64,000 bases of DNA from COE1 sp910588595 (GTDB lineage Bacteria > Bacillota > Clostridia > Lachnospirales > Lachnospiraceae), in contig CARDBT010000014.1 of NCBI GenBank assembly GCA_948957135.1, positions 1 to 64,000 on the forward strand, read 5' to 3'. The position numbers and the translations under genes were made by a program. The number at the start of each line of letters is the position of its first letter. The stretch's first letter is position 1. This document shows, in pieces, positions 25,629 to 31,981 of this stretch. The notes under the pieces were generated by a model that was not told the DNA's origin, made no database searches, and worked only from the letters and a program-made list of their open reading frames with translations.

Positions 25629-26162
25629 TTAGTTTTCCGGCTCGATCAGACCGTACGTGTTCCCTTTGCGCTTATAAACCACATTCACTTCGTCTGTCTC
25701 CGCATTGCAGAACACAAAGAAATCATGTCCCAGAAGCTCCATCTGCACGCATGCATCCTCCGCATACATCGGCTTGATATCGAACTTCTTGGTGCGGACG
25801 ATCCGCACTTCCTCATCGTCCTCATCATAACTGTTCTCTATAAAGTCGGTCCTGAGGCTCGCCGCCCCTGCCTGCTGATCCGCCCTAAATTTGTTTTTAT
25901 ATTTTTTCAACTGCCGTTCGATCACTTCCGCTGCAAGATCCACCGACACATACATGTCATTGCTCACCTGCTCGGAACGAATGATGTTTCCTTTGACGGG
26001 AATGGTAACTTCAATCTTCTGGCGCTCTTTCTCTACGCTTAATGTCGCGTGTACCTCCGTTTCTGGCGTAAAATACTTCTCCAACTTGCCGATCTTGTCC
26101 TCAACCGCTGCCCTTAACCCAGGTGTTACATCGATGTTCTTTCCACTGATAATGAATTTCAT
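25629..26162 (-). CDS. hpf: Ribosome hibernation promoting factor, long form
   Basis: The 177-residue protein has an N-terminal S30AE/YfiA domain (MKFIISGKNIDVTPGLR, beta-alpha-beta fold to about residue 100), an acidic linker, and a C-terminal dimerisation domain (RTKKFDIKPMYAEDA, MELLGHDFFVFCNAETDEVN). Long-form HPF joins two 70S ribosomes into inactive 100S dimers in slow or stressed cells. ATG 26162 is chosen over a start seven codons upstream because the domain begins at MKFII and GAAGGG lies ahead of it. Monocistronic, with its own promoter and terminator. Confidence 0.93.
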   Translation of the reverse strand: MKFIISGKNIDVTPGLRAAVEDKIGKLEKYFTPETEVHATLSVEKERQKIEVTIPVKGNIIRSEQVSNDMYVSVDLAAEVIERQLKKYKNKFRADQQAGAASLRTDFIENSYDEDDEEVRIVRTKKFDIKPMYAEDACVQMELLGHDFFVFCNAETDEVNVVYKRKGNTYGLIEPEN

Positions 26163-26223
26163 TCTGTCCACATCCCTTCGCAATTAATTTCGCAATCAAG
26201 TATATTTTCTTAATTGTATTTTG

Positions 26224-26252
26224 ATTATACCATATCCCTATTTTTTTTCCAA
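26224..26252 (-). promoter_or_regulatory. Promoter of hpf
   Basis: On the minus strand TTGGAA (26252-26247), a 17-bp spacer and a perfect TATAAT (26229-26224) with TGG just before it; predicted start near 26217, leader about 55 nt. Confidence 0.7.
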
Positions 26253-26399
26253 TATCTTTTGTGATATATTATAAAAATTTTTGATATTTCCATAGTTTTT
26301 TTAGACATTTTTGAGCATTCTCAAAATTTGTATCTTGTCAATGCAGTTGTGTATTTTCGGATATTTTCACAAAACATCATTTCGTTTTTGATACCAGTG

Positions 26400-26497
26400 T
26401 TTTCCACAAGAAAACCCGTTCCCGGTTGTGGATATTGTGGACAACTCGGTGTATAAGTTCATTTGACGTCTTTTTTTCCTTTTATCAGTGTGGATAA
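26400..26497. other. Cluster of DnaA-box-like 9-mers
   Basis: One perfect box (TGTGGATAA, 26489-26497, complement of TTATCCACA) and three one-mismatch boxes: TTTTCCACA (26400-26408), TGTGGATAT (26427-26435) and TGTGGACAA (26436-26444), the latter two abutting. A very AT-rich stretch (26220-26400) adjoins. No dnaA or dnaN is near. The 510-bp gap 26163-26672 holds these sites, the hpf promoter and a terminator, but no gene. Confidence 0.4.
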
Positions 26498-26618
26498 GTT
26501 GTGAACGTATAAAAGAATGACGGTTGTGTCACAAAAAAATTCCCCTGATTTTTTGTGCATTTTTCCCATTTGACGTGCGCCGCCGGGTGGATTACTTTCT
26601 ATGCACGGGTCTGCGCAC

Positions 26619-26649
26619 AAAAAAAGGTGGATAAACACTGTTACCCACC
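26619..26649 (-). terminator. Rho-independent terminator of the NlpC/P60 gene
   Basis: On the minus strand GGTGGGTAA (26649-26641) pairs with TTATCCACC (26634-26626), one wobble pair, loop CAGTGT, followed by seven T (26625-26619). Confidence 0.8.
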
Positions 26650-26672
26650 CAATAATATCCGGATCAAATTCT

Positions 26673-28601
26673 TTAAAAAATCCTTCTAACTGATAATACG
26701 TTTCGATATGATGCGCTGGAAACGATGATGCCAGTCTTCGATGTGCTGGCATGTACGATCTGTCCATTGCCAACATAAAGACCCACATGACCGGAATAGC
26801 ATACGATATCTCCCGGCTGTGCATTGCTGAGACCTCCTACATCATACCCCTGATTTCTCAAGGCTGAAGAGGAATGTGGAAGGCTCACTCCAAAGTTGGA
26901 ATATACACTCATGACAAATCCAGAGCAGTCCGCACCGTTTGTAAGGCTTGTTCCTCCCCATACATAAGGATTGCCGACAAACTGTGTAGCGTAGTCGATA
27001 ACTGCCTTACCCATCTCGCTTCCCTCTGACGACGCCGCTGTATTTCTTGCTGATTCTATTGTTGCCTGGTTTGCCGCCGCTCTCTGTGCCTGCGATTCTG
27101 CCTGCTGCTGCAGTCTTGCAGCCTCTGTCGCTGCCGCAGATGCCCTTGCCTCCTCGCGTGCCTTTGCTTCCTTAGCAAGTCTTACAGCTTCTTCTTCCTT
27201 GGACTCAGCATGTACAAAATCAGTTCTAAGGTTTATGTAATCCTTAGATACATAGCCATCGCCTTCCTCGATCGCGATCTTAACCCAGCCGTCAAGTTCC
27301 TCAAGCACTACAAGTTCCTCATTGATCGGTACAAGACCAAGTACTGCGGACTCTGTACTTGCGTCCTTACGAACCTTAAGTGTGGTGGCATTTACGACAG
27401 CATATGTGGTTCCTACCTCTTTGGCAAGCGCTTCTGCTTCCTTTCCTGCCACACAGAACTCACCTTTGACATATCCTGTACAGTTACCTGATACGATCTT
27501 ATACCAGCCATCTTTCTCTTCTACCAGCTCACCTACAGAATTCGCATAGAACTTTCCGACAACCTCACCGTCCTCACCCGGCGTACTTCTGACATTGACA
27601 TAGTTCGATACCTGGGAAATGACAAGCCCTGAGAAATCCTGGCTATTTTCATCAGTCTTTGCTGTTGTCTCGGACTCAACTTTCCCTGCGATCTCAACAT
27701 TGTCATAAGTATCTGTTACAGAAAAGCCTGCACTTGTCTGAAAATCATCGTCGTCCTTGTCTGTCGTTTCTGTGTTGTCAGTGTCCTCAACAGAAGTCTC
27801 CTGCTCAGAAGTATTTTCGTCAGAGCTCTCCACCTCTGAAGTCTCTTCCTCTGAGAACGCTTCGCTTGATATCTCCTCATTTGAAGTTTCTTCATTTGAA
27901 GTTTCTTCATTTGAAGCTTCTTCATTCGAATCTTCTTCCTCTGAAGTCTCCTCATCTGAATCTTCTTCCTCTGAAGTCTCCTCACTCGACATCTCTTCGC
28001 TAGATGTCTCCTCGACAGAAGTTTCCTCATTTGAGGTCTCTTCACTGGAAGACTCCTCACCAGATGTCTCCTCCTCCGCGCTCTCCTCATTTGAAGTCTC
28101 CTGCTCGGATTCCACAGCACTTGAAGACTCCTGTTCCGGAACCTCCCAGTCTGTCAGCAATTCGGTTGAGAGCTCCAGTGTCGACTCCTGCTGTGTCTCC
28201 TCCTGATCTGCATCCTCTATACTGCCAGATGACTCAGACTCTGTCTCAACTTCACTGATCGCCTCAGTTATTTCCTGCGTAAACTCCGTTGATACTTTTG
28301 AAGTTGTTGCTTTTGAATTTAACGGGGAAACATTGCCCGGTGTATCCGCTAACGCTACCATTCCCGATGCCTTTAAAATATTGGGCTGTAAACCTGAGGC
28401 ACTTTCAAGATAAGCTATGTTCTGAACGACCTCCACCTGAAGATCCTGTATCGTACTTCCCTCGTCCAGCACTACTGCAACGCCTGCTGCAGGCACATCT
28501 GATGAATTATGGATCTTTGCCTCAAGTGTCATCTGATAACCGGATAGCGAAAGTGTTCCGACAAGAGCACACGCCGCTGCTTTCACGCTGTACTTATTCA
28601 T
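26673..28601 (-). CDS. Secreted NlpC/P60 cell-wall hydrolase with SH3b domains and a Ser/Glu-rich repeat
   Basis: A 642-residue exported protein. A short hydrophobic N-terminus (about 8-24) looks like a signal peptide. Residues about 118-287 are a low-complexity Ser/Glu/Thr repeat (EETSNEETS-like units). Two bacterial SH3 domains follow (about 330-385 and 400-460: NYVNVRSTPGEDGEVVG and TTLKVRKDASTESAVLG), then an Ala/Glu-rich coiled segment and a C-terminal NlpC/P60 domain with Cys559 (ADCSGF), His605 (SGHVGLYVG) and a later His. It should cleave peptidoglycan stem peptides during growth or separation. ATG 28601 with GGAGG upstream is chosen; a 29-codon longer frame lacks a site. Confidence 0.92.
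   Translation of the reverse strand: MNKYSVKAAACALVGTLSLSGYQMTLEAKIHNSSDVPAAGVAVVLDEGSTIQDLQVEVVQNIAYLESASGLQPNILKASGMVALADTPGNVSPLNSKATTSKVSTEFTQEITEAISEVETESESSGSIEDADQEETQQESTLELSTELLTDWEVPEQESSSAVESEQETSNEESAEEETSGEESSSEETSNEETSVEETSSEEMSSEETSEEEDSDEETSEEEDSNEEASNEETSNEETSNEEISSEAFSEEETSEVESSDENTSEQETSVEDTDNTETTDKDDDDFQTSAGFSVTDTYDNVEIAGKVESETTAKTDENSQDFSGLVISQVSNYVNVRSTPGEDGEVVGKFYANSVGELVEEKDGWYKIVSGNCTGYVKGEFCVAGKEAEALAKEVGTTYAVVNATTLKVRKDASTESAVLGLVPINEELVVLEELDGWVKIAIEEGDGYVSKDYINLRTDFVHAESKEEEAVRLAKEAKAREEARASAAATEAARLQQQAESQAQRAAANQATIESARNTAASSEGSEMGKAVIDYATQFVGNPYVWGGTSLTNGADCSGFVMSVYSNFGVSLPHSSSALRNQGYDVGGLSNAQPGDIVCYSGHVGLYVGNGQIVHASTSKTGIIVSSASYRNVLSVRRIF
27740..28130 (-). repeat. 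Degenerate 15-bp coding repeats (Ser/Glu tract)
   Basis: Within the NlpC/P60 gene, 15-bp units such as TCTTCATTTGAAGTT (plus strand) recur in tandem, nearly identical around 27880-27925. They encode the extracellular acidic spacer and could change length by slippage without shifting frame. Confidence 0.75.
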
Positions 28602-28637
28602 GATCAATCCTCCAATGTGTAGTGTATGTGACCTCAC

Positions 28638-28671
28638 AACTGTCCGGTTCTCTTTCGTGCTCCGAACAGTT
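28638..28671 (-). promoter_or_regulatory. Leader hairpin upstream of the NlpC/P60 gene
   Basis: AACTGTCCGG (28638-28647) pairs with CCGAACAGTT (28662-28671), allowing one wobble, 37 bp before the start codon. No U-tract follows, so a leader structure rather than a terminator. The remaining AT-rich gap to 28957 shows no gene. Confidence 0.4.
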
Positions 28672-28957
28672 AAATATTTGCTATACAATGTAAAACATTT
28701 TCATAACATTATTTCAAATTCTCGATAATTATTACGAAATTATTACGTCCTTGAAATAAATTATCACATTTTACCACAATTGTCAAGATATCTTTTTGCA
28801 CGCAGGTGCACTTCCATTGCGAAAAGTGCTGTTTTTTAGACAGACTGTTTGTCTACTTTCGCCATTTTATTTTCTTTTTCTTTCATTTTATTTCGTTTTC
28901 GACTATATTTTTTTCATTTTCGACCATTTGTACTTTCTGTAAATATTTTCGTAACTT

Positions 28958-29899
28958 TTATATTTTTTGTGCATTCAAATACTCCTGTACTGAATGCACA
29001 GCGTTGGCTCCGTCCGCCACTGCCGTAATGATCTGGCGCATCGGCTTTTTCCTGATATCCCCCGCTGCAAATATGCCGCTTTCCGATGTCACACAGGTTT
29101 CATCAGCAATGACATACCCTTTCTCATCCAGTTCCACAAGGTCTGTGCAGATCGCTGTATCAGGCACGATGCCCACGGCTATAAACACGCCTTCCACATC
29201 CAGACTGCCCTGTTCACCACTCTTATTGTTGTGTACCCTGATGCTCTCTACCATTTCCCCGCCCAGGATTTCTATCACTTCGCTGTTCCAGAGCACTTCC
29301 ACATTCTCACAGGAGAACAGTTTTTTCTGCAGGCTGTCCGCCGCCCTGAGCTGATCCCTCCTGTGTATGAGATACACCTTTTTGCAGATGCCTGCAAGGA
29401 AAACTGCATCCTCCACGGCGACATCACCGCCGCCGACTACAGCCACTGTACGTTTCCGATAAAATGCCCCATCACAAGTGGCACAGTACGACACCCCCAG
29501 CCCTGCAAACTCATTTTCGCCTGGCACACCCAGCAGAGAGTGGGAAGCACCTGTTGCAAGGATCACAGTTCTCGTCTTATACTCATCCTGATCTGTGCGG
29601 ACTGTGTACACTGGCTGTTGGTCGGCGTCCCTCTCTATACCCTTTACTTCCGCAGTGATAAACACTGCCTCCAGCCGGTCTGCATGTTCCCTGAACCGAT
29701 CTGCCAGTTCTCCCCCGCTCAATCCCGGAAGTCCCAGATAATTGTCCACCTCATACGTGCTCTGTACCTGTCCCCCGCTGACCGGACTCCTGTCTACGAC
29801 AGCAGCCTTTAGCCCTGCCCGCGCTGCGTAGACTGCCGCACCCATTCCCGCCGGTCCCGAACCGATTATCAATAGATCATATACTTCATTTCCCGTCAT
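28958..29899 (-). CDS. Thioredoxin-reductase-like FAD/NAD(P)H oxidoreductase
   Basis: The 313-residue flavoprotein has the FAD motif LLIIGSGPAGMGAAVYAARAG, the redox-active CATC (Cys139, Cys142), the NADPH motif VVGGGDVAVEDAVFLA and the C-terminal GIFAAGDIRKKPMRQIITAVADG. This is the full thioredoxin reductase layout; electrons go from NAD(P)H to a disulfide. Its ATG overlaps the stop of the preceding SDR gene (ATGA, 29896-29899) with GGAGG upstream, so the two are translationally coupled. No thioredoxin gene is adjacent, so it may serve a partner tied to the aldolase/SDR operon. Confidence 0.85.
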   Translation of the reverse strand: MTGNEVYDLLIIGSGPAGMGAAVYAARAGLKAAVVDRSPVSGGQVQSTYEVDNYLGLPGLSGGELADRFREHADRLEAVFITAEVKGIERDADQQPVYTVRTDQDEYKTRTVILATGASHSLLGVPGENEFAGLGVSYCATCDGAFYRKRTVAVVGGGDVAVEDAVFLAGICKKVYLIHRRDQLRAADSLQKKLFSCENVEVLWNSEVIEILGGEMVESIRVHNNKSGEQGSLDVEGVFIAVGIVPDTAICTDLVELDEKGYVIADETCVTSESGIFAAGDIRKKPMRQIITAVADGANAVHSVQEYLNAQKI

Positions 29900-30627
29900 G
29901 TCCAACCTCCATCTAATGTTATTACCTGTCCTGTTAGATACTCATTGCCGGTGCATAAAAGCTTCACCAGCTCCGCCACTTCCTCCGGCCGCCCGATCCG
30001 GTCGGAAGGTATTTCCTGTATCAGCATATTTATCTCCTCCTCATCAAAGCATTTGTTCATATCCGTGTCGATCACTCCGCAGGCGATCGCATTCACCTGT
30101 ATATTGCTGGGTCCCAATTCTTTTGCGAGCGCACGCGTAAACGCATTGACGCCTCCCTTTGAGGCAGAGTATGCCACCTCCGTCGATGCACCGATATTTC
30201 CCCATACCGAAGAAATATTGATGATCTTCCCCTGGTGCCGCCTTACCATCTTCGGTACTGCAGACCTGCACGTCAGAAAACATGCGTTCAGATTTGTATC
30301 GATCACTTCCTGCCATTCTCTGTAAGTCATATCTGTCAGAAGCCCCACATAGGAGATTCCCGCATTGTTTACCAGAATATCAAGGCAGGAAATATCCTGA
30401 AACATTTCTGTAACTTTTTCTTCATCGCAGATCGGAAATGTATAACACTTACATTTTATTCCGTACTTCTCCTGAAGTTCATCCGCAAGGCTGTTGAGCA
30501 GTCCGCTGTTTTTGTGGCAGGTCATGTACAGATCACACCCCAATGAGGCAAACATTGTTGCGACCGCCTTGCCGATCCCACGCGACGCACCTGTCACAAG
30601 CACCTTTTTTCTGTTCATATCAGACAT
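29896..30627 (-). CDS. Short-chain dehydrogenase/reductase, FabG-like
   Basis: A 243-residue classical SDR: VTGASRGIGKAVATMF near the start, NAGIS, the catalytic Ser in NISSVWG, YSASKGG with Tyr and Lys, and the C-terminal YLTGQVITLDGGWT. It probably reduces a ketone on a small or carrier-bound substrate with NADPH. It may act on the product of the upstream aldolase-like enzyme, but FabG-like proteins have many substrates. ATG 30627 is preferred over a start nine codons earlier because AAAGGAA lies at proper distance. It overlaps the flavoprotein gene by four bases. Confidence 0.8.
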   Translation of the reverse strand: MSDMNRKKVLVTGASRGIGKAVATMFASLGCDLYMTCHKNSGLLNSLADELQEKYGIKCKCYTFPICDEEKVTEMFQDISCLDILVNNAGISYVGLLTDMTYREWQEVIDTNLNACFLTCRSAVPKMVRRHQGKIINISSVWGNIGASTEVAYSASKGGVNAFTRALAKELGPSNIQVNAIACGVIDTDMNKCFDEEEINMLIQEIPSDRIGRPEEVAELVKLLCTGNEYLTGQVITLDGGWT

Positions 30628-30700
30628 TACCAGTATTCCTTTCCGGCATTTCATGTGATGTGCTCCCCTATCCCAGCATGCCGCAGTTTTGAGACGGGGA

Positions 30701-30722
30701 AAGCCGCAGAAAACTGCGGCTT
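30701..30722 (-). promoter_or_regulatory. Hairpin overlapping the stop codon of the aldolase-like gene
   Basis: AAGCCGCAG (30701-30709) and CTGCGGCTT (30714-30722) form a perfect 9-bp stem with a 4-nt loop; the stem includes the TAA stop (30723-30721). A run of C follows on the minus strand, so termination would be weak. It could tune expression between the aldolase and SDR genes. Confidence 0.5.
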
Positions 30723-31695
30723 AATCCTGTGCGACAACTTCCTTATAAAATTCAGCGTAATCCTTGCGTTTTTCCTTCGTGAACTGGATCGCTGTTCTCG
30801 GGTGCTGGTTCAAAAGTCCCGTCATCATATACTGCAGATCAAATCCCCACACAACCCCTTCTTCCTTCAGTTTGTTCATATACTTCTCGATAAACTGAAT
30901 CACGTAATAGTTATTGTACTTTGGATTGCGCAGAAAACCAAGCAGGAGTTCCATCGCACAGTTTCCGGCGCCCCTTCCCATCCCGGCGTACGTGGCATCG
31001 AGCCAGTCCACCCCGTCCCCGACCGCCTCGATCGTGTTGGCAAAGGCCAGCTGCTGGTTGTTGTGCGCATGAATGCCAAGTTTCTTGCCGTACTTGCTCG
31101 CAAATTCCATATACGTATCTACGATCCGCGCGATCTGCTCCGGATAGAGTGAGCCGTAACTGTCAACAACGTAAAAAATATCCGCAGAAGTTTTTCCCAG
31201 GATATCGAGTGCCACGCGCAGGTCACTTTCCTGACCGCTCGATATCGCCATAATATTACAGCTTACCTCGTATCCTTTTTTCTTGGCATCCTCTATCATA
31301 TCTGCCGCTGCCGGTATCGTGTTCACATATGTTGCCACACGGATCAAGTCGATCGGACTCTCTGACCGGCTGACAATGTCCCTCTTATAATTGCATCTTC
31401 CGACGTCCGCCATGACCGCAAGCTTGAGACTGGTATCATTATCCCCAACGATCTCCCTGATATCATCATCATCGCAGAATTTCCACTTGCCAAACTTATT
31501 TTCGTCAAACATCTCCTTTGACGCCTTATAGCCCATCTCCATATAATCCACGCCAGCCCTGATATTCGCTTCATACAATGACTTGACAAACTCGTCCGTA
31601 AAATAAAAGTCGTTCACCAGCCCGCCGTCTCTTAATGTCGCATCCACCACTTTGATACTTGAACGGTAATCCATTAGACTCACAATCTCTTTCAT
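30721..31695 (-). CDS. DRE-TIM (HMGL-like) aldolase-family protein
   Basis: A 324-residue TIM-barrel protein of the HMG-CoA lyase / 4-hydroxy-2-oxovalerate aldolase group. It has the metal and catalytic motif VVDATLRDGGLVN (about residues 16-28) and GIHAHNNQQLAFAN with the His-x-His metal ligands. GYEVSCNIMAISS and VVDSYGSLYPEQI are the further barrel strands. It should make or break a C-C bond with an alpha-keto acid and a divalent metal. The usual C-terminal communication domain of HOA is replaced by a shorter tail ending EFYKEVVAQD. It leads an operon with an SDR and a flavoprotein. The true reaction is unknown. Confidence 0.75.
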   Translation of the reverse strand: MKEIVSLMDYRSSIKVVDATLRDGGLVNDFYFTDEFVKSLYEANIRAGVDYMEMGYKASKEMFDENKFGKWKFCDDDDIREIVGDNDTSLKLAVMADVGRCNYKRDIVSRSESPIDLIRVATYVNTIPAAADMIEDAKKKGYEVSCNIMAISSGQESDLRVALDILGKTSADIFYVVDSYGSLYPEQIARIVDTYMEFASKYGKKLGIHAHNNQQLAFANTIEAVGDGVDWLDATYAGMGRGAGNCAMELLLGFLRNPKYNNYYVIQFIEKYMNKLKEEGVVWGFDLQYMMTGLLNQHPRTAIQFTKEKRKDYAEFYKEVVAQD

Positions 31696-31774
31696 TTTCC
31701 ACTTCTCCTATATTGCTTTCATTCAATTCCAGTATATTGCTTTATTCTGTTTTGGCATGATACCAGTTTTTAAA

Positions 31775-31803
31775 ATTTTAGCACTTTAAAGTGCGGAAGT
31801 CAA
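31775..31803 (-). promoter_or_regulatory. Promoter with palindromic operator in its spacer
   Basis: On the minus strand TTGACT (31803-31798), exactly 17 bp, then TAAAAT (31780-31775). Fourteen of the 17 spacer bases are a perfect palindrome, GCACTTTAAAGTGC (31794-31781). A dimeric repressor bound there would block polymerase, so the aldolase-SDR-flavoprotein operon is probably repressor-controlled. Confidence 0.65.
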
Positions 31804-31832
31804 TTAAAAAATCTGTTTTGGCTGGCATTCCG

Positions 31833-31972
31833 GTAACAGTTCAGCCTTCGGCTTCCTGTTGCAAGCATCAAGCCATGCAAAAACCGCTTCGCGGTTGGCT
31901 TGATGCCTCCCAACCACTATGTTTTCTCACGGACTTCGCAGCGTAGTGCGAAATCCTGGGCTGAACTGTTAC
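31833..31972. repeat. MITE-like structured element, about 140 bp
   Basis: Terminal inverted repeats GTAACAGTTCAGCC (31833-31846) and GGCTGAACTGTTAC (31959-31972) are perfect over 14 bp. Inside is a hairpin GCATCAAGCCA/TGGCTTGATGC (31865-31906) enclosing ACCGC/GCGGT, plus TTCGCA/TGCGAA near 31934-31952. It contains no ORF. It lies between the glycan locus and the aldolase operon and may also end glycan-locus transcription. Confidence 0.6.
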
Positions 31973-31981
31973 ACATTCCGA

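Noticed and set aside
26163..26672. Chromosomal replication origin
   Set aside because: DnaA-box-like sites and an AT-rich stretch are present, but dnaA, dnaN, rpmH and rnpA are absent, and hpf with its own promoter and terminator accounts for much of the gap. I list it only as a DnaA-box cluster.
27740..28130. Possible CRISPR-like or tandem repeat array
   Set aside because: The units are 15 bp, contiguous, without spacers, and encode an in-frame Ser/Glu tract of an exported protein.
28602..28760. c-di-AMP (ydaO-type) riboswitch upstream of the NlpC/P60 gene
   Set aside because: Such riboswitches often precede NlpC/P60 genes, but the leader is AT-rich, has only one simple hairpin and lacks the conserved G-rich and CCGAA-type segments.
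28806..28957. Tiny purine-rich reading frames after the thioredoxin-reductase-like gene
   Set aside because: Frames of 14-16 codons with low-complexity Lys/Glu content and no ribosome sites; more likely AT-rich non-coding DNA.
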